Assembly: GCA_012517675.1 (NCBI GenBank)
Contig: JAAYUL010000021.1
Span: 1 to 41,015 of the forward strand
Direction: 5' to 3'
From: Clostridiales bacterium
GTDB lineage: Bacteria; Bacillota; Clostridia; Oscillospirales; Acutalibacteraceae
Length of the DNA: 41,015 nucleotides
Both the position numbers and the translations under genes were made by a program. Shown in pieces: positions 31,407-39,236 of the stretch (positions within the stretch are counted from its first letter, which is position 1; every line of letters begins with the position of its first letter). Below the pieces are notes generated by a model, which was not told where the DNA came from, did not search any database, and saw nothing but the letters and a program-made list of their open reading frames with translations.

Positions 31407-32873
31407 TTATGCCTTGATTTTCGAAAGTCCGACGGACAGGCGCCGCAGCGACTCCTCTTTGCCCAGAACGGCGAGGATTTCCATTGCGCCGCCCGGCGTG
31501 ACCAGTGTCCCGGCCGCCGCAATGCGGACCGGCCACAGGAGCGTGCCGTTCTTGACCCCGAGCTCCTGCGCCAGCGCGATCAGCGCGTCGTGCAGGGATT
31601 CGACCGTCCAGCTTTGCTGGCTTTGCAGGGTCGTGACGGCGGCTTCCAGCATCCGGACCGAATTTTCCAGGTTTGTTTTGCTCTTTTTATTCACAAAGAA
31701 CTCGGCGGGGTAATCCGGGAGCTCCCGGAAAAACGCAAGCATTTCGGGAATCTGTGTCAGCTTGGTGACACGGGGCTGTAAAATGGAGGCGAGCACCGGC
31801 CAGTTCTGTTCGCCCTGGGGGAAGACCTGCCGGAAATAGGGCATGGCGGCCGCGATGAAGTCGTCCTGACTCATGGCGCGGATATACTCCCCGTTGAACC
31901 ATTCCAGCTTGTCGTAGTCGAACACGGCGGGGGATTTGCTGATGCCGTCGATAGAGAAGCTTTCCACCAGCTCCGGCAGGGTGAACAGCTCCCGGTTTTC
32001 CTTGGGGCACCAGCCCAGAAGCGCTATGTAGTTTACGATTGTTCGGGGCAGAAAGCCTTCCCGGATCAGGTCCGCAAAACCGGTGGAGCCGTGGCGCTTG
32101 GAGAGCTTGGACACACTGCCGTCCTCGTTTTTGCCCATAATCAGGGGCAGGTGGACGTAAACCGGGATCTCCCAGCCGAACGCCTCGTAAAGAAGCTTGT
32201 ACTTCGGCGTGGAGGTCAGGTATTCGCAGCCGCGCACCACGTGGGTGATATGCATTAGGTGGTCGTCGATCACGTTCGCGAAGTTATAGGTCGGGTAACC
32301 GTCGGATTTAATCAAAATCTGATCCTCGAGCTCCCTGTTTTCAATGGTGATGGAGCCGTAAACCGCGTCTTCAAACGTCGTGGAACCCTCCACGGGCATT
32401 TTCTGGCGGATGACATAGGGGGTTCCGGCGGCCAGCAGGCGGTCGACCTCCTCTTTGGGCAGGCTGCGGCAGTGCCGGTCATACCCGCCGAATTCGCTTC
32501 CGTCCTTCCCTTCGTGGAGGGATTCGAGCCGCTCCCTGGTGCAGAAGCAGTAGTAGGCCTTTCCGGCTTCGATCAGCTGCTGCGCGTAGGGCAGGTAAAT
32601 CTGCTTGCGTTCGCTCTGCACATAGGGGCCGTATTCGCCGCCGATATCCGGCCCTTCGTCGTGCTGAAGGCCGACCTGGCGGAGCGTGTTGTAAATGATG
32701 TCGACCGCGCCCTCCACCAGCCGTTCCTGATCCGTATCCTCAATGCGCAGCACGAACGTGCCGCCCTGCGATTTGGCGATCAGATATTCATACAGGGCTG
32801 TGCGCAGATTCCCCACGTGCATATAGCCCGTCGGGCTGGGCGCAAACCTTGTCCTTACCGTTTTTTCCTGCAT
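31407..32873 (-). CDS. gltX: glutamyl-tRNA synthetase
   Basis: 488 residues from the ATG at 32873 behind AGAGAGGGG. It starts VRTRFAPSPTGYMHVGNLRTALYEYL, with HVGN in place of HIGH, and has KLSKRHG (about 243) as the KMSKS loop. The zinc-type segment CFCTRERLESL...CRSLPKEEV is present. It is the discriminating or non-discriminating GluRS; with a GlnRS gene next to it, a Glu-specific enzyme is more likely. Transcription comes from the promoter at 33084-33112 through a structured leader of about 200 nt. Confidence 0.97.
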   Translation of the reverse strand: MQEKTVRTRFAPSPTGYMHVGNLRTALYEYLIAKSQGGTFVLRIEDTDQERLVEGAVDIIYNTLRQVGLQHDEGPDIGGEYGPYVQSERKQIYLPYAQQLIEAGKAYYCFCTRERLESLHEGKDGSEFGGYDRHCRSLPKEEVDRLLAAGTPYVIRQKMPVEGSTTFEDAVYGSITIENRELEDQILIKSDGYPTYNFANVIDDHLMHITHVVRGCEYLTSTPKYKLLYEAFGWEIPVYVHLPLIMGKNEDGSVSKLSKRHGSTGFADLIREGFLPRTIVNYIALLGWCPKENRELFTLPELVESFSIDGISKSPAVFDYDKLEWFNGEYIRAMSQDDFIAAAMPYFRQVFPQGEQNWPVLASILQPRVTKLTQIPEMLAFFRELPDYPAEFFVNKKSKTNLENSVRMLEAAVTTLQSQQSWTVESLHDALIALAQELGVKNGTLLWPVRIAAAGTLVTPGGAMEILAVLGKEESLRRLSVGLSKIKA

Positions 32874-32908
32874 TGCGAGGCCCCTCTCTGTTCGGTGTGT
32901 CTTTTATC

Positions 32909-33043
32909 CTACGAGGACCGCCGATGGATTCCGACATCCCTTTGACCGGCTGATTTTTTGCCCGGACGGCGTTCAAAATGCTCCGAATACGGCAAGTATT
33001 CGTGCGCTTTTGTCCTTGTCGGACGAAAAATCGTCTCGGCCAT
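32909..33043 (-). CDS. doubtful 44-codon frame within the gltX leader
   Basis: An open frame from ATG (33043-33041) to TAG (32911-32909) fully inside the gltX leader. The peptide is basic and polar, beginning MAETIFRPTRTKAHEYLPYS and continuing EHFERRPGKKSAGQRDVGIH. There is no good ribosome site. It overlaps the structured RNA nearly completely, so it may be a chance frame, a leader peptide, or a real small protein whose codons create the stems. Confidence 0.25.
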   Translation of the reverse strand: MAETIFRPTRTKAHEYLPYSEHFERRPGKKSAGQRDVGIHRRSS

Positions 33044-33077
33044 CTGAGCATCGTCGTTCCATCGGCATTTCCCTAAT
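32920..33077 (-). promoter_or_regulatory. structured leader RNA upstream of gltX-glnS
   Basis: The transcript from about 33077 can close on itself by a perfect 9-bp helix GCCGATGGA/TCCATCGGC (33058-33066 with 32920-32928). Within it, ATGCTC/GAGCAT (33046-33051 with 32978-32983) encloses two hairpins: GACGA-TTTT-TCGTC (33022-33035) and GAATAC-TTGCC-GTATTC (32985-33001). This is too ordered to be an ordinary leader. It lacks the T-box GGTGG signature and the features of riboswitch classes I know. A cis-regulatory role is inferred. Confidence 0.42.
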
Positions 33078-33083
33078 TTTATT

Positions 33084-33112
33084 ATTATAACAAACGCGGG
33101 CGGATTATTCAA
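33084..33112 (-). promoter_or_regulatory. sigma-A promoter of gltX-glnS
   Basis: On the minus strand TTGAAT (33112-33107), a 17-bp spacer and TATAAT (33089-33084). The -35 overlaps the last codons of the upstream VanY-type gene. Confidence 0.8.
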
Positions 33113-34026
33113 TTGCCGGAATCGGGGTTTTTCCGCAAATAGTCCACATATTCCTCCAGACACATGTGGAGCTCCGCCATTTTTTTGGCGTGCTCCACGC
33201 CGACATAACGGTAATGCCACGGCTCGTACTTGATCTTTGTAATCGCCTGCTTGTCCTTCGGATAGCGCAGGATGAAGCCGTAATCAGCGGCATACAGCTT
33301 CAGCCAGTGGAAGGCGGGCGTGATTTCAAAATCCTCCCGCACGCCGTTCAGGTCCAGCGCCAGGCCGGTGTTGTGCTCGCTGTACCCCGGGCGCGCCACG
33401 GAACGCTCCGCTTCGGCGGCCGCCTCGGCTTCGCCGGCGCCCGCCTTTGAATAATTTTTGATTTCCTGTTCAAACAGCGTCTGCTGCTTTTCCGGGCTGC
33501 GGTACGCGGAAGAGATCCACAGAGGAATGCTGTCTTTCTGCGCGGCGTTGCGCATTTCCGTGTAGGGCTGTACCATTCTCGAATCCATCTGCATGCCGAA
33601 GGCCGTAACGATTTTGTTTTCAAAGGCGTCGGGCATTTTATGGTCGTAGTTTACCAGAACCAGCCGCCAGTCGTTCAGCTGGGGCGAGGGTTCCGCCGCG
33701 GAAGAGGAATCCGGGCCGGTTTGGGAAGAAGAGCCGGCTTCGGATTGCGTAGAAGAAGATTCCAGGCCGGACGGAAGGGAGGACGATGCGAAATCATTTT
33801 GAGAAGCGGAGGACTGCCGCGCCGGAGCGGAGGAGGAAGCGATCGGGACGCCGCTCTGCGGTTTTTGCGCCCGCTTTGCGTCCAGATATTGAAAGGAACA
33901 GAGAAAGGCGGAGGTGGTCAGCACAAGCAGGGCCAATGCGAACGCCGCCGCTCCCATGCCGAATATGATTTTCTTGATTTTTCTTTTCTGTTTCAGATGT
34001 TTGGGGCAATTCTTATTTGATTTCAT
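33109..34026 (-). CDS. VanY-type D-alanyl-D-alanine carboxypeptidase (M15B)
   Basis: 305 residues from the ATG at 34026; a start at 34092 is open but has no ribosome site, and the chosen one has only a weak GGTGACGG. A basic N-terminus and one membrane segment (about residues 22-45) are followed by a Ser-rich linker (about 60-115) and the peptidase domain. The zinc ligands of M15B are all present: His218 in SEHNTG, Asp225 in LALDLN and His271 in PWHYRYVG, with SAYRS at 173-177. It trims the terminal D-Ala from muropeptides on the outer membrane face. A second, zinc-site-lacking relative lies at 38085-38891. Confidence 0.9.
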   Translation of the reverse strand: MKSNKNCPKHLKQKRKIKKIIFGMGAAAFALALLVLTTSAFLCSFQYLDAKRAQKPQSGVPIASSSAPARQSSASQNDFASSSLPSGLESSSTQSEAGSSSQTGPDSSSAAEPSPQLNDWRLVLVNYDHKMPDAFENKIVTAFGMQMDSRMVQPYTEMRNAAQKDSIPLWISSAYRSPEKQQTLFEQEIKNYSKAGAGEAEAAAEAERSVARPGYSEHNTGLALDLNGVREDFEITPAFHWLKLYAADYGFILRYPKDKQAITKIKYEPWHYRYVGVEHAKKMAELHMCLEEYVDYLRKNPDSGN

Positions 34027-34167
34027 TCCGTCACCATTATCATTCCTGTCATGAGATTCGAATTTTATTATGGTGCGAATTTTTTGATTCATTCATGTTG
34101 GAAAATTTATCATGAAAGCAAGCAGAAACGTATAATATATTATATTTAGATAAAGAGATGATGTTCC

Positions 34168-34791
34168 GTGAATGATCACTATCCTTTTGTTCTGACCGGC
34201 CTGCCATATGGCACCGGGGCCCTGGAGCCGTATCTGGACGCTGAAACCGTTCGGATCCACCATGACCGGCATTTGAAAAGCTATGTGGAAAATTTGAACC
34301 GCGCGCTGAAGGATTACCCGCAGTACCATTGCAAAAGCCTGGAATGGCTGCTGACGCACACAGGCAGCCTGCCGCCCGCCATTCGCGAAGCGGTTAAAAA
34401 CAACGGCGGCGGCGTTTACAACCACAATCTGTATTTCAGCATGATGGCGCCGCCCGGACAGGAGCCGGGCGAAAGCACGCTGCGCGCCGTCGAAAAATCC
34501 TTCGGAAGTGCGGAGCGGTTCCGGCAGGAAATGAAAAAAGCGGGGCTTTCCCGCTTCGGTTCGGGCTGGGCGTGGCTTGCGGCCTGCCCCTCCGGGCAAT
34601 TGAAAATCGTCACCACCGCCAATCAGGACACATTGCTCTGCACTTGCCTGACGCCGCTGCTGCCGCTTGACGTGTGGGAACACGCTTATTACCTGAAATA
34701 TTTGAATCAGCGCGGCGATTATATCGACGCATGGTTCCATATCATTAACTGGAAGGATGTGGAATCCCGTCTGGGGAGATTCCTGTTATGA
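34168..34791 (+). CDS. superoxide dismutase, Fe/Mn family
   Basis: 207 residues from GTG 34168 with GAGATGATG upstream. All four metal ligands are visible: His in RIHHDRHLKSYVENLN (about 29-44), His in GGGVYNHNLYF (about 79-89), and Asp and His in DVWEHAYYLKYLNQRGDYIDAW (about 168-189). It converts superoxide to peroxide in the cytoplasm. The metal cannot be told from the sequence alone. A TATAAT box lies at about 34131-34136. The next small gene overlaps its stop codon. Confidence 0.92.
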   Translation: MNDHYPFVLTGLPYGTGALEPYLDAETVRIHHDRHLKSYVENLNRALKDYPQYHCKSLEWLLTHTGSLPPAIREAVKNNGGGVYNHNLYFSMMAPPGQEPGESTLRAVEKSFGSAERFRQEMKKAGLSRFGSGWAWLAACPSGQLKIVTTANQDTLLCTCLTPLLPLDVWEHAYYLKYLNQRGDYIDAWFHIINWKDVESRLGRFLL

Positions 34792-35036
34792 GCTGTATCG
34801 ACGCGGAACAGCTGACCGTTCTGAGCTCCGTAATCGCCGCGGAAATATCGCGGGGGCTTACCGCGGAAGAGACCAATATTCTCGCGGCGCTCCTGAGCGC
34901 GGTAGCCAACAATCTGGCCCTGATCGCCGCCATGGAACAGGGGAGCCTCAGTTCCAAAGAAAGTCAGGAGAAACAGCAGCCGTCCGGCAGCGGTCAAAAC
35001 CAATCCGGTGCAATCAAATTTTTTCCATTCAAATAA
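34788..35036 (+). CDS. 82-residue protein coupled to superoxide dismutase
   Basis: ATG 34788 overlaps the superoxide dismutase stop by 4 bp, with a GGGGAG site. The first 50 residues form amphipathic helices: AEQLTVLSSVIAAEISRGLTAEETNILAALLSAVANNLALIAAM. A Ser/Gln-rich tail ends KFFPFK. The helical part recalls a short clostridial domain of unknown function (possibly DUF6774), but I am not sure. It may be a regulatory or structural peptide. A strong bidirectional terminator starts at its stop codon. Confidence 0.68.
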   Translation: MSCIDAEQLTVLSSVIAAEISRGLTAEETNILAALLSAVANNLALIAAMEQGSLSSKESQEKQQPSGSGQNQSGAIKFFPFK

Positions 35037-35070
35037 AAACCGCATGGCGAGTTTCTTCCATGCGGTTTTT
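35035..35070. terminator. bidirectional terminator between convergent units
   Basis: A 13-bp perfect stem AAAAACCGCATGG (35035-35047) with CCATGCGGTTTTT (35058-35070) and a 10-base loop. T-runs are formed on both strands, serving the superoxide dismutase unit and the patatin-like gene. Confidence 0.93.
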
Positions 35071-35078
35071 GTTGCCGT

Positions 35079-35942
35079 TCAGCGGAAAATCGCCTGAATG
35101 ACCGGCATGTTTTCCGCCGCCGTTTCATACCCGATTTCCACGTATTCCTTCATTTGGGAAAAGGTCAGCAGGCCGGATTCCTTCGGCAGCTGCGGGTTCA
35201 GCAGCAGTTTTTCCCCGGTGGAACGGTAGGCTTTGAGCCTCGTTTCCATAATGGAAAGCGAGCGGCCCGTGATTTCAATAATGTTTTGTGTTTCGGGCGG
35301 TTTGTATTCCTCCGCCAGGTCGACCGCCAGCACGTTTTTTTCCCCGGCTGCAAGGAGCAGGTCCACCGGCAGAACATCGGTAATGCCGCCGTCCACCAGG
35401 CACATGCCGCCGACCGCTTTCGGGTGAAAGACGACCGGAACCGCCATGCTCGCGCGCATGGCGTCGCTGATCAGAATATCGGTTTTCCACTCCACGCCGT
35501 TCAGCGGCTTCACCCCGGCCAGTGAGTTTGTATAGGCAATCGTTTTCCCGCTGTTCAGGTCCACAGCGGGAATCACCGTTCGAATCGCCGCGTCCTGGAG
35601 CTTTTTCTTTGCCGCATACCGTGCGATCAGGCTTTCGATCCGGTTCCCCTTCAGAATTCCCGGAAAATTGACCGTGTGCCGGAAAAAAAGGTCCGGTATG
35701 ATTTTCAGTATACCGCGAAAATCCGGGTCGAAATAATAGACGGCGCGATCCGCCACTTCGTTTACAAGGTTGTTCAGGTTTTCCGGGGAATTCCCCGCCG
35801 CATAAAGCCCGGCGACCAGCGCGCCCGCGCTGGTTCCCGCAATGGAGGACGGAACCATACCGGCTTCCTTCAAAGCGAGCATCACGCCGACATGCGCGGC
35901 GCCCTTCGCTCCTCCTCCTGAAAGTGCAAGACCAAAAGACAT
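35079..35942 (-). CDS. patatin-like phospholipase (RssA/YchK type)
   Basis: 287 residues from the ATG at 35942. It shows the glycine-rich oxyanion motif LSGGGAKGAAHVGVM (about 7-21), the nucleophile motif AGTSAGAL (about 34-41, Ser in GxSxG) and the Asp of DGGITDVLP (about 188-196). Together these give the Ser-Asp dyad of patatin-like lipases. No membrane segment or signal peptide is present. Likely substrates are membrane phospholipids or acyl esters, but bacterial RssA-type members are not well defined. It lies downstream of pyk but is separated by a terminator. Confidence 0.9.
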   Translation of the reverse strand: MSFGLALSGGGAKGAAHVGVMLALKEAGMVPSSIAGTSAGALVAGLYAAGNSPENLNNLVNEVADRAVYYFDPDFRGILKIIPDLFFRHTVNFPGILKGNRIESLIARYAAKKKLQDAAIRTVIPAVDLNSGKTIAYTNSLAGVKPLNGVEWKTDILISDAMRASMAVPVVFHPKAVGGMCLVDGGITDVLPVDLLLAAGEKNVLAVDLAEEYKPPETQNIIEITGRSLSIMETRLKAYRSTGEKLLLNPQLPKESGLLTFSQMKEYVEIGYETAAENMPVIQAIFR

Positions 35943-36051
35943 TGTTTTCCACCGCTTTCCGTTTTGGCATCTGTATGGAGTATATTAAGCGGCATGCCGA
36001 ACGGTGAATCTGCCTGACTCGAAAAAATGGGGAGCGGCGGGCAGAACCCGC

Positions 36052-36102
36052 AAAAAAAACAGAGCATATCCGGTCGCCGTTCGAGACGGTCGGTATGCTC
36101 TG
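36052..36102 (-). terminator. intrinsic terminator of pyk
   Basis: On the minus strand a hairpin of about 12 bp (36060-36102, one bulge) is followed by a run of eight T (36059-36052). Confidence 0.9.
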
Positions 36103-36122
36103 CAAGGATTCGTTTTATTTGC

Positions 36123-37889
36123 TTATTCGGCCGGCGTGGGGATTTTCTTCACTCCGCTGAAGATGATTCCCCGGGCGGCGTCCAGCGTGACGGCGGTTCC
36201 GCTTTTCAGGATTCTGGTTGCGTTTTCGGCGCCCACGATCACCGGCTTATCCAGCGCCAGGCCCACAATTGCCGCGTGGGAGTTCATGCCGCCCGTTTCG
36301 GTAATGATGCCGTGGGCTTTTTTGATCAGATGGAGGATTCTATTGCTGGTCTGCGGAATGACCAGAATGTCGCCCTCCTTGAAAACGCGCAGGGCCTCGT
36401 CCTCGTCCGCGCAGACGCACAGGTTGCCGCACACGGCTCCCTTGTTTACGCCCATGCCCGAAACCAGAACGTCCCCCACAAGCTGGACCTTCAGCAGGTT
36501 GGTGGTGCCGGAAACACCGAGCGGCACGCCCGCCGTAATGACGACCAGGTCACCGTTCTTGACCAGATTGTGCTGCTTTGCCCGGTCGACCACGTGGTCG
36601 AACAGCTCGTCGGTGTTGTTCTTTTCGTCTACCATAATGGGCACAACGCCCCACGAAAGGTTCATCTGGCGCAGCACCGTCGGGTCGGTGGTCCCGCTGA
36701 TGATGGGGCATTCCGGACGGTACTTGGAAATCATTCTGGCGGTTTTCCCCGACTTGGAAACCGTGATGATCGCGGACGCGCCGAGGTCGTGGGCGGTGGT
36801 GCAGGTCGCGTGCGATATGGCGGAGGTCACGTTCGGCTGCTCGTTGAAATCGCGTTTGGCGAACCGGCCCTTATAGTCGATATCGTGTTCGGTGCGTTCG
36901 GCGATCAGCGCCATGGTTTTCAGGGCAAGGATGGGGTAATCGCCCGCGGCGGTTTCGCCGGAAAGCATAATCCCGCTGGTCCCGTCGTAAATCGCGTTTG
37001 CCACGTCGGTTGCTTCCGCGCGGGTCGGGCGCGGGTTTTTCATCATGGAGTCGAGCATCTGGGTCGCGGTGATCACCTGCTTGCCGGCGTTGTAGGCTTT
37101 TTTGATCAGCTGCTTCTGAATGACGGGGATTTCCTGAAGCGGGATTTCCACGCCGAGGTCGCCGCGCGCGACCATAATTCCGTCCGAAACGCGGATGATC
37201 TCGTCGATGTTGTCCACGCCGTCCGAATTTTCAATTTTCGCAATGATGCGGATTTTATGGCAGTCCAGCGTTTCCAGCTCCGTGCGCAGGTCGATAATAT
37301 CCTGTGCGGAACGGGTGAAGGAAGCGGCGATAAAATCGAAATCCTCATGCACGGCGAACGCGATGTCCGCCTTGTCCTTTGCGCTGATAAACGGCAGGCT
37401 GAGCTTGATGCCGGGCACGTTAATGCCCTTGTGGGCGGAAATGGTCCCGCCGTTCGCCACGGTGCACAGAATGTCGTTGCCCGTGCAGGATTCCACCTTC
37501 AGTTCGATCAAGCCGTCGTCGATCAGGATTCTGGCCCCCGCGGAAACCTCCTGCGGAAGGTTTTGAAAGGTGACGGAGGCGATGGTTTCGTCGCCGACGA
37601 TATCGCGCGAGGTCAGGGTGAATTTTTCTCCGGCCTTTAACGTGATTTTGGGCTGATTGAATTCTTTTACGCGGATTTCGGGGCCTTTGGTGTCCAGCAG
37701 CAGCGCTACGGGAAGATTCAGCTTTGCGCGCAGCTTTTTTATGGCATCCGCGCGGACCTTCTGTTCCTTTGCGGTCTGGTGGGAAAAATTGAGTCTGGCG
37801 ACGTTCATACCGGCCAGCATCAGCTGTTCCAGAATGTCCTCGCTGTCCGTGGCAGGGCCAAGCGTGCAAATGATTTTTGTTTTCCGCAT
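36123..37889 (-). CDS. pyk: pyruvate kinase with C-terminal PEP-utiliser domain
   Basis: 588 residues from the ATG at 37889, behind GGGGGT with an 8-base gap; the frame also has an ATG at 37904 without a site. It begins MRKTKIICTLGPA and has LDTKGPEIRVKEF (about 70), IIAKIEN (about 218) with the catalytic Lys, MVARGDLGVEIP (about 240) and ATQMLDSMM (about 272). After residue 475 it carries the extra His-swivel domain (TGGMNSHAAIVGLALDKPVIVG) typical of Bacillus-type enzymes. It makes pyruvate and ATP from PEP and ADP. It is monocistronic with its own promoter (37953-37981) and terminator. Confidence 0.97.
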   Translation of the reverse strand: MRKTKIICTLGPATDSEDILEQLMLAGMNVARLNFSHQTAKEQKVRADAIKKLRAKLNLPVALLLDTKGPEIRVKEFNQPKITLKAGEKFTLTSRDIVGDETIASVTFQNLPQEVSAGARILIDDGLIELKVESCTGNDILCTVANGGTISAHKGINVPGIKLSLPFISAKDKADIAFAVHEDFDFIAASFTRSAQDIIDLRTELETLDCHKIRIIAKIENSDGVDNIDEIIRVSDGIMVARGDLGVEIPLQEIPVIQKQLIKKAYNAGKQVITATQMLDSMMKNPRPTRAEATDVANAIYDGTSGIMLSGETAAGDYPILALKTMALIAERTEHDIDYKGRFAKRDFNEQPNVTSAISHATCTTAHDLGASAIITVSKSGKTARMISKYRPECPIISGTTDPTVLRQMNLSWGVVPIMVDEKNNTDELFDHVVDRAKQHNLVKNGDLVVITAGVPLGVSGTTNLLKVQLVGDVLVSGMGVNKGAVCGNLCVCADEDEALRVFKEGDILVIPQTSNRILHLIKKAHGIITETGGMNSHAAIVGLALDKPVIVGAENATRILKSGTAVTLDAARGIIFSGVKKIPTPAE

Positions 37890-37952
37890 GGTTATTACCC
37901 CCATCGAAATTTAAAAATATGTGAAAATAGCAAAAAAATTTATCCATGATAT

Positions 37953-37981
37953 ATGATACTACACTTACAGAAAGAAATCAA
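37953..37981 (-). promoter_or_regulatory. sigma-A promoter of pyk
   Basis: On the minus strand TTGATT (37981-37976), a 17-bp spacer and TATCAT (37958-37953). The leader is about 55 nt. Confidence 0.68.
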
Positions 37982-38026
37982 TTTCCGTCCCGCATCTTGT
38001 ATACTAACCCGAAAATCAGATTCAGA

Positions 38027-38055
38027 TTGCATTATTTTAAGAGAAGTTATACAAT
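38027..38055 (+). promoter_or_regulatory. likely promoter of the VanY-like pseudoenzyme gene
   Basis: TTGCAT (38027-38032), a 17-bp spacer and TACAAT (38050-38055), about 30 bp before the GTG start. Confidence 0.6.
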
Positions 38056-38084
38056 AAACTTATTATGGAATGGGAGTTGGAACG

Positions 38085-38891
38085 GTGAAACGGAAAGGCG
38101 AGAAAATTTTAAAGACACAGGCGGGGTGGTACCGGGCCGACCAGGTGCACAGAATCCGGATTGTCATGACCATGGTCGCGGTGGCGATCTGCATTTCCGC
38201 CGCCGCGGGCGCCGTTGTGGCGTGGGTCCAGATCCGGCATCCGTTTGACCGGTCGTCCTCTTCAAAATCCGCGTCTTCCGTTTCCCCGGCGCAGGATGAC
38301 TCGCTTCCCGTCTACGAGGATTCCTACAATCTGGTGCTGGTGAACGCATCCCACGCGCTGAAATCCGACTTTACGGTTTTGGAAACCTCCTTTCAGGGAG
38401 TGACGGTGGACGAAAGGATTGTCCCGGCGCTTCAGGCGATGATGGAACGCGCGGAAAAGGACGGCTGCACGCTGGCGCTTTCTTCCGGGTATGTGGACGC
38501 GGCGGCGCAGGACAAGCTGTATCGGGCCGAAGTGGAAAACCTGAAAACGAATCACGGATATTCGCAGGTGCGCGCGGAAAATCAGGCGCAGGCCAGCGTG
38601 GGGCGCGCCAATTACAATGAAAAGCAGACGGGTATGGCCGTGCAGTTTACCGCGCCGGACCTTGCGAAGGGAAAAAGCTTTTCCTCAACCGCGCAGTACG
38701 GCTGGCTGGTTCGGTACAGCGTGGACTACGGCTTTGTGCTCCGCTGCCCGCAAAACAAGGAAAACGTGACCGGAATGCAGTTCAACCCCGGCCTTTTCCG
38801 CTATGTGGGAACGGACAACGCGGTCAAAATGCGCGCGCTCGGCATGTGCCTGGAGGAGTATGTCAGCTATGTGAACCAGTCGGCCGGCTGA
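38085..38891 (+). CDS. VanY/M15-like protein lacking the zinc ligands (probable pseudoenzyme)
   Basis: 268 residues from GTG 38085, with GGGAG 8 bases upstream; an ATG at 38070 lies in front of that site. The build matches the carboxypeptidase at 33109-34026: membrane anchor (about 25-48), Ser-rich linker, then the M15 domain, ending MCLEEYVSYV against MCLEEYVDYL. SAYRS is SSGYV here. The zinc-site motifs are altered at every ligand: SEHNTGLALD is NEKQTGMAVQ (Lys180 and Gln187 replace His and Asp), and PWHYRYVG is PGLFRYVG (Leu237 replaces His). The surrounding residues are conserved, so the fold is kept while catalysis should be lost. A peptidoglycan-binding or regulatory role is inferred. 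Confidence 0.82.
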   Translation: MKRKGEKILKTQAGWYRADQVHRIRIVMTMVAVAICISAAAGAVVAWVQIRHPFDRSSSSKSASSVSPAQDDSLPVYEDSYNLVLVNASHALKSDFTVLETSFQGVTVDERIVPALQAMMERAEKDGCTLALSSGYVDAAAQDKLYRAEVENLKTNHGYSQVRAENQAQASVGRANYNEKQTGMAVQFTAPDLAKGKSFSSTAQYGWLVRYSVDYGFVLRCPQNKENVTGMQFNPGLFRYVGTDNAVKMRALGMCLEEYVSYVNQSAG

Positions 38892-38918
38892 CCGTTTTGC
38901 CGCCGTGCGCGGGGGCAA

Positions 38919-38947
38919 TTGACAACCGCGGAAATTCGGTTTATAAT
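38919..38947 (+). promoter_or_regulatory. consensus sigma-A promoter of the T-box operon
   Basis: TTGACA (38919-38924), a 17-bp spacer and TATAAT (38942-38947), a perfect match. Transcription starts at about 38954. Confidence 0.92.
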
Positions 38948-38953
38948 CACGAT

Positions 38954-39201
38954 GGAATTGAATGTGCCCGTTAGGGCGTTAAAACGGCGTTGATGGGAAA
39001 TATTGTGTCCTGCGTGTGCGAAAGAGAGGGGCCCCCGGCTGAAAGGCTCCGCACAATCGGGCGCAAAAGCCGTCCCGGAGCTCTGCGGCGGGGAGCCGCG
39101 GCGTGTCCCGCGTTAAGGGGAAACGAGCGGCGCGTATTCGCGCAATTTGGGTGGTACCACGGACTTCTCCGTCCCATACGGGCGGCGGAGTCTGTTTTTT
39201 T
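38954..39201 (+). promoter_or_regulatory. T-box leader (probably alanine-responsive)
   Basis: A tRNA-sensing leader of about 250 nt. A Stem I-like region shows AGAGAGG and GGCTGAAAGGCT (about 39022-39050). The T-box sequence TTTGGGTGGTACCACGG lies at 39146-39162. It is followed by a terminator hairpin (about 39162-39193) and a run of seven T. When uncharged tRNA pairs with the T-box bulge, the antiterminator forms instead. The specifier codon is not assigned with certainty; a GCT in CCGGAGCTC (about 39075-39083) would fit alanine, in agreement with alaS downstream. Confidence 0.9.
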
Positions 39202-39236
39202 GCGGTCAGAATCAACAGAATCGGGAAGTGATCGCC

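Noticed and set aside
30372-31781. A 469-codon plus-strand open frame opposite glnS and gltX
   Set aside because: Antisense shadow of two certain synthetase genes.
32920-33077. gltX leader as a T-box
   Set aside because: The GGGTGGNACC signature and an adjacent terminator with a T-run are absent.
36027-37640. A 537-codon plus-strand open frame opposite pyk
   Set aside because: Pyruvate kinase on the minus strand is unambiguous; the opposite frame is low-complexity and arises from G+C-rich codons.
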